A stretch of 17,025 bases of DNA from Lactobacillus sp. (GTDB lineage: Bacteria; Bacillota; Bacilli; Lactobacillales; Lactobacillaceae). The position numbers were made by a program, and so were the translations under genes. The notes below the pieces were generated by a model that worked only from the letters and a program-made list of their open reading frames with translations, did no database searches and had not been told where the DNA came from. Location: the NCBI GenBank assembly GCA_003482405.1, contig DMZB01000104.1, forward strand, positions 1-17,025, read 5' to 3'. Shown here one piece after another: positions 1 to 6,607 of the stretch (its first letter is position 1; the number at the start of each line of letters is the position of its first letter).

Positions 1-1
1 G

Positions 2-940
2 TCTAAACAAGTTCAAACAGAACAGTTGCCATTGTTTGTTGGTGCCACGGTTAACAGTGTGGATAAGGATGCTGAAGGCAAGGTCAATGGCGTTACGGCC
101 ACTTTGCCAAATGGCGACAAGAAGACGATCAGTGGTAAAGCAGTTATTCTTGCAACGGGTGGTTTTGGTGCAAATACTGAAATGATCGAAAAATACCGTC
201 CAGATTTAAAGGGTTACAAGACAACTAACCAACCTGGTGCCACTGGAGATGGTCTAAAGCTTGCGACTGACGCGGGTGCGGCACTAGTTCAGATGGATCA
301 AATTCAGGTTCACCCAACTGTTCAACAGGACAATCCTCATGCTTTCTTGATTGGTGAGGCGGTTCGTGGTGAAGGCGCTATTTTAGTCAACGCGCAGGGT
401 AATCGTTTTGTGAACGAATTGAACACACGTAAGGTTGTGTCAAATGCCATTACTGCGTTGCCAGAACACAGTGCTTATCTGATCTTAGATCAAGGCATTC
501 GCTCGCGGGTTAAGGCAATCGAATTTTATGATAGCATTGGCCTGGTTGTGACTGGCGCAAGTCTGTCAGAGCTGGCGGGTAAGCTAAACATGGATGCCAG
601 CACGTTATCAGAAACTGTTTCTACGTGGAACACTGCTGTTGCGGACCATGATGACAAGGCGTTCGACCGTTCGACAGGGATGGATCGCGATATTTCAGCT
701 GGACCATTCTTTGCAATTCACATTGCACCAGCTGTTCACTATACTATGGGTGGTGTTAAGGCCAACCACAAAACGCAGGTGCTCAACGAAGACGGGCAAA
801 TTATCCCCGGCCTATTTGCTGGCGGCGAAGTGGTCGGAGGTCTTCATGGTAACAACCGAATTGGTGGGAATTCCATCGCTGAAACGGTCATCTTTGGCCG
901 CCAAGCTGGTGAACAAGTTTACGATTACATCAAGGGTTAA
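2..940 (+). CDS. Fumarate reductase-type flavoprotein (C-terminal part, 5' end outside window)
   Basis: FAD-dependent reductase of the fumarate reductase/flavocytochrome c family, which reduces fumarate or a related enoate as an electron sink. The frame is open back to base 2, so the gene starts upstream; the TTG at 26 is internal. Visible motifs are ATGGFGAN, the GxTGDG stretch, and the C-terminal FAD segment ending GGNSIAE. Counterparts of the Shewanella Fcc3 active-site residues are all present: His (codon 311, HPT), Glu (356) and Arg (365) of the proton path in EAVRGEG, acid-catalyst Arg (428, NTRK), His (737, HYTMGGV) and Arg (857, NNRIGG). So it should be active. Whether it has an N-terminal FMN-binding domain or signal peptide cannot be seen. 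It converges on apbE, whose product may flavinylate it. The family is secure; fumarate as substrate is likely but could be another enoate such as urocanate or an acrylate. Confidence 0.9.
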   Translation, partial: SKQVQTEQLPLFVGATVNSVDKDAEGKVNGVTATLPNGDKKTISGKAVILATGGFGANTEMIEKYRPDLKGYKTTNQPGATGDGLKLATDAGAALVQMDQIQVHPTVQQDNPHAFLIGEAVRGEGAILVNAQGNRFVNELNTRKVVSNAITALPEHSAYLILDQGIRSRVKAIEFYDSIGLVVTGASLSELAGKLNMDASTLSETVSTWNTAVADHDDKAFDRSTGMDRDISAGPFFAIHIAPAVHYTMGGVKANHKTQVLNEDGQIIPGLFAGGEVVGGLHGNNRIGGNSIAETVIFGRQAGEQVYDYIKG

Positions 941-991
941 AGTAACTAACACGGACGTTTGACTGAATCCGGTAAGAAAATTAACTGACAA

Positions 992-1042
992 CAAAAATTC
1001 CTCTAGTAAAGGCAATAACGCCTTTTACTAGGGGAATTTTTG
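992..1042. terminator. Bidirectional terminator between the reductase gene and apbE
   Basis: A long inverted repeat: the left arm is CAAAAATTCC plus CTAGTAAAGGC, and the right arm is its complement with one extra T and one wobble pair. The loop is about six bases. The arms end in A5 and T5, so the hairpin has a U-tract in either direction and can stop both convergent genes. Confidence 0.88.
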
Positions 1043-1060
1043 TTTGCAGCTATTAGACTG

Positions 1061-2116
1061 CTAATTGCCCATCTTATAGCCGGTACTTTTATCTAGTTTG
1101 AACTTTGTCTTCAAACCGTTGGTCACATATATTTTCTTTTCATTGGTAATGAAAATCGCTTGAATCTTCGGTTTCTTGTTCATGTAGGCTAGTCCTTGAT
1201 GAAGACCTTTATCAAACGCTGCGTTTGATAAGGCATCGCCATCAATCGACTTTTTAGAAACGATTGTCACACTGGCTAAATTGTTTTCATAAGGGCGACC
1301 GGTTTTCGCATCAAATAAATAAATGTATTTATGACCACCAGACATTAAGTACTGTTCGTAAGTACCCGCGGTGACGATGGACATATCTGATTCTTTAATG
1401 GACCCGACAGCATCGCCACGTGGTTTTACAGGGTTTTGAATGCCCACGTTCCACGGTTTGTTATGACCTTCTGGTGAATGTCCCATGACAATGATGTTGC
1501 CACCGAGGTTGATGATGCCTGAGGTAACGCCATTTTGCTTAAAGACCTTTTTGACTCGGTCAGCGATGTAGCCTTTGGCAATACCACCAAAATCTAGGCG
1601 CATGCCTTTTTTGGTCAGATAAACAGTCCGGTTTTTATCATTTAACTGAACGTCGTGATAGTCGACTAAAGGTAAAGCAGCGTCAATTTCAGATTGTGCG
1701 GGGACACGTGCACCTGGCAAACCAATTTTCCAAAGGTTGGTAACGGCACCAATCGCCATGTCGAAGCTACCTTCAGAGTTTTCTGAAACATCCAAGGCCT
1801 TTTTAACCATGGGATAGAAGTCAGCGGGAACCTTGACGGGTTTGATTCCAGCATTGTCATTGATCTTATCCAGTTGGGACCCACCGCGGGTCAATGTAGA
1901 TTCATCGTCCATGTGATGAATCTCCTTGAACCCCTTATTAATAGCGGCCTTTTTGCCTTTATCATAGACCGTAAGCGTACAAACGGTACCCATCACCATT
2001 TCACTTTTTTCATAGGGATTTTTGACCATTTGGTGTGTCTTGGGCTTTTTGGCGCAACCGCTTAAAATGGCTAATAATGTCAGGGTTATTCCACCCCAAA
2101 CGAGGACTTTTTTCAT
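1061..2116 (-). CDS. apbE: FAD:protein FMN transferase (ApbE), lipoprotein
   Basis: Moves FMN from FAD onto a Thr or Ser of target flavoproteins, outside the membrane. The 351-residue product starts with KK, a hydrophobic stretch and the lipobox LSGC, with Cys21 as the lipidated residue, so it is anchored on the outer face of the cytoplasmic membrane. ApbE family motifs follow: MGTVCTLTVYD near residue 42, LDFGGIAKGY with Asp175, the NLGGN segment, and the metal-binding DGDALSNA (Asp292 to Ala299). Length is normal. The start is ATG at 2116, preceded by AAGGAG at a 7-base spacing. It lies 94 bases downstream of the PTS regulator on the same strand and converges on the reductase gene, its likely client. 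An exact cre match lies upstream, so carbon catabolite control is plausible. Confidence 0.93.
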   Translation of the reverse strand: MKKVLVWGGITLTLLAILSGCAKKPKTHQMVKNPYEKSEMVMGTVCTLTVYDKGKKAAINKGFKEIHHMDDESTLTRGGSQLDKINDNAGIKPVKVPADFYPMVKKALDVSENSEGSFDMAIGAVTNLWKIGLPGARVPAQSEIDAALPLVDYHDVQLNDKNRTVYLTKKGMRLDFGGIAKGYIADRVKKVFKQNGVTSGIINLGGNIIVMGHSPEGHNKPWNVGIQNPVKPRGDAVGSIKESDMSIVTAGTYEQYLMSGGHKYIYLFDAKTGRPYENNLASVTIVSKKSIDGDALSNAAFDKGLHQGLAYMNKKPKIQAIFITNEKKIYVTNGLKTKFKLDKSTGYKMGN

Positions 2117-2149
2117 GACTCTAAACGCTCCTTATGTCTTGTGGGAACT

Positions 2150-2179
2150 GTTATAGTTTACCGCAAAAGCGGATGTTAT
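2150..2179 (-). promoter_or_regulatory. Candidate apbE promoter
   Basis: On the minus strand, ATAACA (2174-2179) and TATAAC (2150-2155) are separated by 18 bases and lie just upstream of the apbE ribosome binding site. The -10 box is good and the -35 box is moderate. Read-through from the regulator gene is an alternative, as no clear terminator separates the two. Confidence 0.4.
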
Positions 2180-2190
2180 GACACGATTTT

Positions 2191-2204
2191 TGAAAACGAT
2201 TACA
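2191..2204. promoter_or_regulatory. Catabolite-responsive element (cre), exact consensus match
   Basis: TGAAAACGATTACA fits the CcpA-binding consensus TGWAANCGNTNWCA at every position, and fits it again when read on the other strand. It lies in the 94-base gap between the regulator stop codon and apbE, just upstream of the candidate apbE promoter. It may give CcpA control of apbE, by activation if that promoter is right. Binding itself is an inference. Confidence 0.65.
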
Positions 2205-2210
2205 ATAATT

Positions 2211-4271
2211 CTAAGGTTGGGCGAGTAGGCGGGAGATGTCATCGGCAGACTGTGACTGTTTCATTCGTGAGACCCAAATTGGGTTTTGAATTTTTTTCAT
2301 CAGTTGTGATAATGCTGATAGATGACTGGTTTGGTCAAGCGGGGCTAGACCAATCACAATCGTAATGTTGTCCACGTTTGGATGTCCAGGTGTAATGATG
2401 CTCAGCGGTTGCTTCACGAGTAACAAACTCATACCCAAATCCAAAACGCCATCATTTGGTGTGGCGTGTGCGAGCATGATGCCATTGCCAAGAACCATAT
2501 AGGGACCGTTTGTGTTCGTCAATCGAATGATCTGTTGTGCATATGCCGGTTTGACAATGTTTTCATTTTGCAACGGCATCATTGTTTGCTCAATTGCGTG
2601 TTGCCAGGAAGATAATCTCGTCGCATACACAATGTGTTCGATGGGCAATAACTTTTGCAAACTTGTGAGACCGTTCTGAGATGTGCGTTTTTGGTTTAAT
2701 GGTTTCGAACGTTGGTTAAGATAACCTCGTAGCGCATCCGTTAGCCCGTCGAAGTTTTCAATTCTGGCGTAATTACTGATAACGTCGATTAGCGCATTCA
2801 CACTAGCCTCGTTAAAGTTGTCATCAGACAAATGCGCATTGATAAGGGCTTTTCCGATGACGCCCCAATCGTGCTTACTAGGCAACGGAGAGACGTTTAC
2901 CATTGGAATCCCAGAATCTGTTGAAAGTTTGATCGTACTGATAATGAGTTTGATGTTTGCTAGATCTTGATTTTTAAACTGAAAGACACTGAGCGGCTGG
3001 GAAAATTCAATGTTTGGGTAACGCTGAGCTAATTGCTGCTGCAAAATGTACGACGTGCCAATTCCACTGGAACAAACCACTAAAACATCCGGTTGCTCGC
3101 CACGGCGACTTTCAATGGAGCGCAGTTCGCCACCGAAATATAAGGCAATTAAGGCGATTTCATCATCGCTCAAATGACCGTTGATAAATTTTTCAAACGG
3201 ACGAATTGCATATTTGGTAAAGGCAAAAAGTTCCCTAAAGCCTTCAGTGATTTGTTCCAGATTTGGATGATGGTAGGGAATCATAAACTTAGAGCGATAG
3301 AAGGTTGAAAGCAGATGCGTCGATAAAGTGAGTTCAAGTTTGTCCGGGGACACATTTGCACCTGACACGGCATTAAAGCGATCAACGATTTCCCGCGAAA
3401 TTGGAAAGATGCGTTGAATTAAACCGTCTGCTCGATTAACCCGGTAGAACTGACTGGTGTTGATGATTCGCCCAAGAAAGTAGGATTCACTGAAGTTGTG
3501 GACATTATTGTCACTAAGAAATTTGATTGACCAGTTGATCGACATAGAGTCGACGTTAGTTGTCCGTAGCGGCGAATCAGGCAACTGGTTATCTGGGTCT
3601 TTAATACGTTCGAGAAACCAGAGAATGAATTCATCCAGTGTGGATAGCGCGTCATCAGTAAAATAATTACCTGTAATTTTTTCGAGTTTATGAATTTCCG
3701 TATTAATTGCAATGAGCCGTGAAGGGTTGATATCAATTTGACTATATAAAATTGAGTCACGATCGTTAAGTGCCTCCAAAACCCAGTTGCGTTGTGAAAT
3801 TTCAAAGCCAGACAGAATCTTACCGGTTGCGGTTTGAACAACATCTAGGCCATGACTCGTCAGCGTGTTCTTGACGTTATTCAAATCAGAAATCGCGGTG
3901 TGTTTTGAGACATCAAAGTGTTTGGCTAGCTGTGTTAGAGAGACTGGATGATGATTGATCAACTGCCAGGTGATGAGCTGACAGCGTTGTCGTTTAGTAA
4001 ATTGTTCCGTCACGGGTTGCGTTCCTGAATAGTTGTTCAGAAGCGTCTTTTTTGTCTCATCTGGAATAAAGTAACCAACACCGGCGATATTCAGAATATT
4101 ATCCAGTTTGTCATCACTGAGCGAAGTATTTATCTTTTTCAGAATATAGAAAATACCTCGACGGGATAGGCCTAACTGACTTTCAAGTTCATCTAAAGAT
4201 GCGTAATCATCTTTATTTACCAGAAAATTTATTAAATCATTTCCGTGTTTAACGTTTGTGTAATTGATCAT
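2211..4271 (-). CDS. PRD-containing PTS regulator (HTH-PRD-PRD-EIIB-EIIA), BglG/MtlR/LicR type activator
   Basis: A 686-residue DNA-binding regulator whose activity is set by PTS phosphorylation. Domains in order: helix-turn-helix (about 5-60, DELESQLGLSRRGIFYILKKI), a second HTH (about 90-140, SLTQLAKHFDVSKHTAISDL), PRD1 (about 175-275), PRD2 (about 290-395, containing HLLSTFYR), an EIIB-like domain with Cys400 in VVCSSGIGTS, and an EIIA-type domain with His602 in GIMLAHATPND. It lacks the small RNA-binding domain of true antiterminators, so it probably binds DNA. The start is ATG 4271, preceded by GGAGG at 7 bases; the open frame extends 33 codons upstream, but without a good ribosome site. 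Being divergent from the PTS operon makes it the likely activator of that operon. The family assignment is firm; the inducer is unknown. Confidence 0.92.
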   Translation of the reverse strand: MINYTNVKHGNDLINFLVNKDDYASLDELESQLGLSRRGIFYILKKINTSLSDDKLDNILNIAGVGYFIPDETKKTLLNNYSGTQPVTEQFTKRQRCQLITWQLINHHPVSLTQLAKHFDVSKHTAISDLNNVKNTLTSHGLDVVQTATGKILSGFEISQRNWVLEALNDRDSILYSQIDINPSRLIAINTEIHKLEKITGNYFTDDALSTLDEFILWFLERIKDPDNQLPDSPLRTTNVDSMSINWSIKFLSDNNVHNFSESYFLGRIINTSQFYRVNRADGLIQRIFPISREIVDRFNAVSGANVSPDKLELTLSTHLLSTFYRSKFMIPYHHPNLEQITEGFRELFAFTKYAIRPFEKFINGHLSDDEIALIALYFGGELRSIESRRGEQPDVLVVCSSGIGTSYILQQQLAQRYPNIEFSQPLSVFQFKNQDLANIKLIISTIKLSTDSGIPMVNVSPLPSKHDWGVIGKALINAHLSDDNFNEASVNALIDVISNYARIENFDGLTDALRGYLNQRSKPLNQKRTSQNGLTSLQKLLPIEHIVYATRLSSWQHAIEQTMMPLQNENIVKPAYAQQIIRLTNTNGPYMVLGNGIMLAHATPNDGVLDLGMSLLLVKQPLSIITPGHPNVDNITIVIGLAPLDQTSHLSALSQLMKKIQNPIWVSRMKQSQSADDISRLLAQP

Positions 4272-4304
4272 TTGTTGACCTCCGAAAATAACGGGGTGAA
4301 TATT

Positions 4305-4324
4305 TTGCACTCCTGCTAGTGTAA
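4305..4324. promoter_or_regulatory. Candidate operator of the PTS regulator
   Basis: An imperfect inverted repeat, TTGCACT, six bases, then AGTGTAA (one mismatch), in the divergent intergenic region. A further TTGCACT copy begins at 4328. The position just upstream of the PTS promoter region and the MtlR-operator-like layout suggest it as the activator's site. This is an inference from position and symmetry. Confidence 0.4.
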
Positions 4325-4333
4325 GTATTGCAC

Positions 4334-4362
4334 TTGTGAACGTTTTCATCAATGAGTAGGAT
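4334..4362 (+). promoter_or_regulatory. Candidate PTS operon promoter overlapping a near-consensus cre
   Basis: TTGTGA (4334-4339) and TAGGAT (4357-4362) are 17 bases apart, a weak promoter of the kind that needs an activator. Overlapping it, TGTGAACGTTTTCA (4335-4348) fits the cre consensus at 13 of 14 positions. CcpA bound here would cover the -35 box and repress the operon when glucose is present. Confidence 0.45.
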
Positions 4363-4393
4363 ATAGTCACAAATGAATAACGGAGGTGATGGA

Positions 4394-4843
4394 ATGCTGA
4401 ACGACTTACTTAATCAGCAAACGGTCCAAATAACAGATCGTTCTGATTTAAGCTGGCAGGATGCCATTAAGTTGGCCGCGGAGCCATTAGTCACAAATGG
4501 CAGTATTACAGAGCAATATGTTACATCAATGATTGACGTTGTCGATAATCAAGGGCCTTACATCAACATTGGTGATCACATTGCACTAGCGCATACACGG
4601 CCTGAAAACGGTTCAAACCGGATTTCTTTAGCACTGCTGAAAACAAGTCACACAGTAGATTTGGTGAACCATGATCACCCAATCACGTTGTGGTTTGTAC
4701 TATCGGCAGTCGATAACGAAAGCCATTTGGAGGTTATCAAGCAGTTGATGAGCTTGCTTACGGACGAGAAGAAAGTTGAGGCGTTAATGAATAGCAGTTC
4801 TGTTGATGCAATTCTTAATGCCATTTCACAGACGGTTTCCTAA
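4394..4843 (+). CDS. ulaC: PTS EIIA component, ascorbate (UlaC) type
   Basis: Cytoplasmic phosphocarrier that takes phosphate from HPr and passes it to the IIB protein encoded next. The 149-residue product is a single PTS EIIA type-2 domain, with the phosphorylated residue His67 in HIALAHTRPENG. An early SWQDAIKLAAEPLV stretch closely resembles the matching part of E. coli UlaC. The ATG at 4394 is preferred because GGAGGTGA lies at 4382-4389; an upstream in-frame start at 4373 would have this site inside the gene. It is the first gene of the operon, 15 bases before the IIB gene. The domain also resembles the C-terminal domain of the divergent regulator. The true sugar is not proven. Confidence 0.9.
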   Translation: MLNDLLNQQTVQITDRSDLSWQDAIKLAAEPLVTNGSITEQYVTSMIDVVDNQGPYINIGDHIALAHTRPENGSNRISLALLKTSHTVDLVNHDHPITLWFVLSAVDNESHLEVIKQLMSLLTDEKKVEALMNSSSVDAILNAISQTVS

Positions 4844-4858
4844 TTTGGAGGGATAACG

Positions 4859-5164
4859 ATGAAAATTTTAGCGGTTTGCCAAAGTGGTTTAGGTAGCAGT
4901 TTTATGGTTCAAATGAATGTTCAACAAATTCTCAAAGACGAAAACGTAGATGTTGAGGCCAATGACATCACGGTTGATCATTCGGATGTTGGGAGTGCAA
5001 CGGCTGATTCAGCAGATTATTTCTTTGTTGAATCAACACTAGCCGATGCGCTCGGCAGCATTCCAGCCGATCGTGTTGTGCCATTGAAGAGTTTGATCGA
5101 CAAAAAAGAAACGGCCGAACACGTCAATTACGTGTTGGATCGCGAAAAAATATCGCACGAATAA
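4859..5164 (+). CDS. ulaB: PTS EIIB component, ascorbate (UlaB) type
   Basis: Small cytoplasmic phosphotransfer protein of 101 residues that accepts phosphate from IIA and gives it to the sugar crossing through IIC. The phosphorylated Cys7 sits in MKILAVCQSGLGSSFMVQMN, and the GLGSSFMV stretch is typical of the UlaB/SgaB family. Its length matches that family. GGAGGG is placed well before ATG 4859. It is 15 bases from both neighbours, so the three PTS genes are one transcription unit. Family is secure; substrate is not. Confidence 0.92.
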   Translation: MKILAVCQSGLGSSFMVQMNVQQILKDENVDVEANDITVDHSDVGSATADSADYFFVESTLADALGSIPADRVVPLKSLIDKKETAEHVNYVLDREKISHE

Positions 5165-5179
5165 TCAGGGGAAAAACTA

Positions 5180-6544
5180 ATGAAAAGTATACTGAACCTA
5201 TTTGTTTCCATTGCCACCCAACCGGCGATCTTAGTCGCGTTAATCGCTATGTTGGGTTTGATTCTGCAACACAAGAAGACAACTGAAGTGGTCCAAGGTA
5301 CGATTAAAACTTTCGCTGGCTTCTTGGTTTTGATCGGTGGTGCCGGAATTTTAAGCAATTCTTTGACACCATTCGCGAAGATGTTCCAATTTGCCTTGCA
5401 TGTTCAAGGTGTTGTTCCCAGTAACGAAGCCGTGGTTGCGATTGCGTTAGTTAAATATGGCACCACTACTGCGCTAATTATGTTGGTTGGGATGATCGTA
5501 AACATTGCTTTAGCACGTTTTACTCGCTTTAAGTACATTTTCCTAACAGGGCAAGCCATGCTATACATGTCATGTTTGACGGCCGTTATTTTGGTCAGTG
5601 CCAAACTTGGTACTGGTTGGCAAACGATTCTGCTTGGCGGAATTTTCGAAGGTACATTACTGACTGTGACACCTGCACTTTGTCAACCGTACATGCGTAA
5701 AATTACTGGCGGTGATGAGGTTGCCATGGGTCATACCGGTAATATCGGCTATGCGACTGCCGGCTTAGCTGGTCAGCTATTTGGTAACAAGGAACACAGT
5801 ACCGAAGATATTGAAATGCCAAAGGGTTTAAGTTTCTTACGTGATTCAACGGTTTCCATCACATTATTGATGGGAATTGTATACATTATTTTAGCAATTG
5901 TTGCAGGACCACACTTCGTGGAAACTAAACTGAGTGCTGGCACGAACTTTTTGGTTTATGCCTTAGTTCAAGCCGGAACGTTTGCGGCTGGCTTCGTGGT
6001 TGTACTACAAGGTGTGCGGATGATCTTAGCTGAAATTGTCCCCGCCTTCCAAGGAATTGCAACCCGCTTGGTACCAAACTCAAAGCCAGCGCTGGATGTA
6101 CCGATTATCTTTCCATATGCACCAAACGCAGTCCTAATTGGTTTCTTCACCAGTTTTATTGTTGGGACAATTAGCATGTTTATCATGATTGCACTTGGCA
6201 CGACCGTCATTATTCCTGGTGTTGTCGGTCACTTCTTCTGTGGCGCTGCCGCAGCGATTTATGGAAATGCCACCGGTGGTCGTCGTGGTGCCATCATTGG
6301 TGCGACAGTTAACAGTCTTTTGATCAGCTGGTTGCCACTTTTGATCCTACCAGTATTAGGCACGTTAAAACTGGCTGCATCAACGTTTGCTGATACTGAC
6401 TATCTGGTTCCCGGCATTTTATTAGGTAACTTAGGCAACGCCGGTACTGTTGCAATCGTCGTTGGGATTCTCGGCTTCTTAGCCGTTGTATTAATTCTCA
6501 GCGCTGTGCTCAACAGTCGTGACCGCGCTAAGGCCGCTAAATAA
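5180..6544 (+). CDS. ulaA: PTS EIIC membrane component, UlaA/SgaT family
   Basis: Integral membrane channel of the PTS that carries and phosphorylates the sugar together with IIB. The 454-residue product has about ten or more hydrophobic segments and is close in length to E. coli UlaA. The near-C-terminal stretch GNATGGRRGAIIGATVNS (about 361 onward) is a UlaA hallmark. AGGGGA lies 7 bases before ATG 5180. The usual ascorbate-pathway genes (UlaD, UlaE, UlaF, UlaG) are absent here; a transketolase follows instead. The substrate may therefore be a pentose or pentitol, or ascorbate with its enzymes encoded elsewhere. Confidence 0.92.
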   Translation: MKSILNLFVSIATQPAILVALIAMLGLILQHKKTTEVVQGTIKTFAGFLVLIGGAGILSNSLTPFAKMFQFALHVQGVVPSNEAVVAIALVKYGTTTALIMLVGMIVNIALARFTRFKYIFLTGQAMLYMSCLTAVILVSAKLGTGWQTILLGGIFEGTLLTVTPALCQPYMRKITGGDEVAMGHTGNIGYATAGLAGQLFGNKEHSTEDIEMPKGLSFLRDSTVSITLLMGIVYIILAIVAGPHFVETKLSAGTNFLVYALVQAGTFAAGFVVVLQGVRMILAEIVPAFQGIATRLVPNSKPALDVPIIFPYAPNAVLIGFFTSFIVGTISMFIMIALGTTVIIPGVVGHFFCGAAAAIYGNATGGRRGAIIGATVNSLLISWLPLLILPVLGTLKLAASTFADTDYLVPGILLGNLGNAGTVAIVVGILGFLAVVLILSAVLNSRDRAKAAK

Positions 6545-6557
6545 TTTAGACGTGATT

Positions 6558-6588
6558 GGCCCGGCGAGTTACGTTACCGGGTCTTTTT
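6558..6588 (+). terminator. Intra-operon hairpin with T5 before transketolase (attenuator-like)
   Basis: GGCCCGG (6558-6564) pairs with CCGGGTC (6577-6583) using one wobble; the loop is 12 bases and TTTTT follows directly. The transketolase ribosome site begins within a few bases of the T-run, leaving no room for a separate promoter after it. It probably works as a partial terminator that sets transketolase at a lower level than the PTS genes. Confidence 0.65.
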
Positions 6589-6607
6589 GAAAGGACGAGA
6601 CAAACAC

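Noticed and set aside
594..962. Overlapping open frame inside the fumarate reductase gene
   Set aside because: Shifted frame within a gene that has all its catalytic motifs; protein is low-complexity and rich in basic residues and has no ribosome site.
2161..2172. CCGC-AAAA-GCGG mini-hairpin as terminator of the regulator gene
   Set aside because: A four-base stem with no following T-run is too weak; it also falls inside the proposed apbE promoter spacer.
4272..4370. 33-codon N-terminal extension of the PTS regulator
   Set aside because: No ribosome site precedes it, while GGAGG lies 7 bases before ATG 4271; the extension would also cover the operator and promoter region.
4272..4393. Sigma-54 type promoter for the PTS operon
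   Set aside because: No GG-N10-GC (-24/-12) element is seen, and the regulator lacks a sigma-54 activator AAA+ domain.
6587..6607. TTG start for transketolase seven codons upstream
   Set aside because: It would overlap the hairpin T-run and the ribosome site, and the ATG at 6608 gives the usual family N-terminus.
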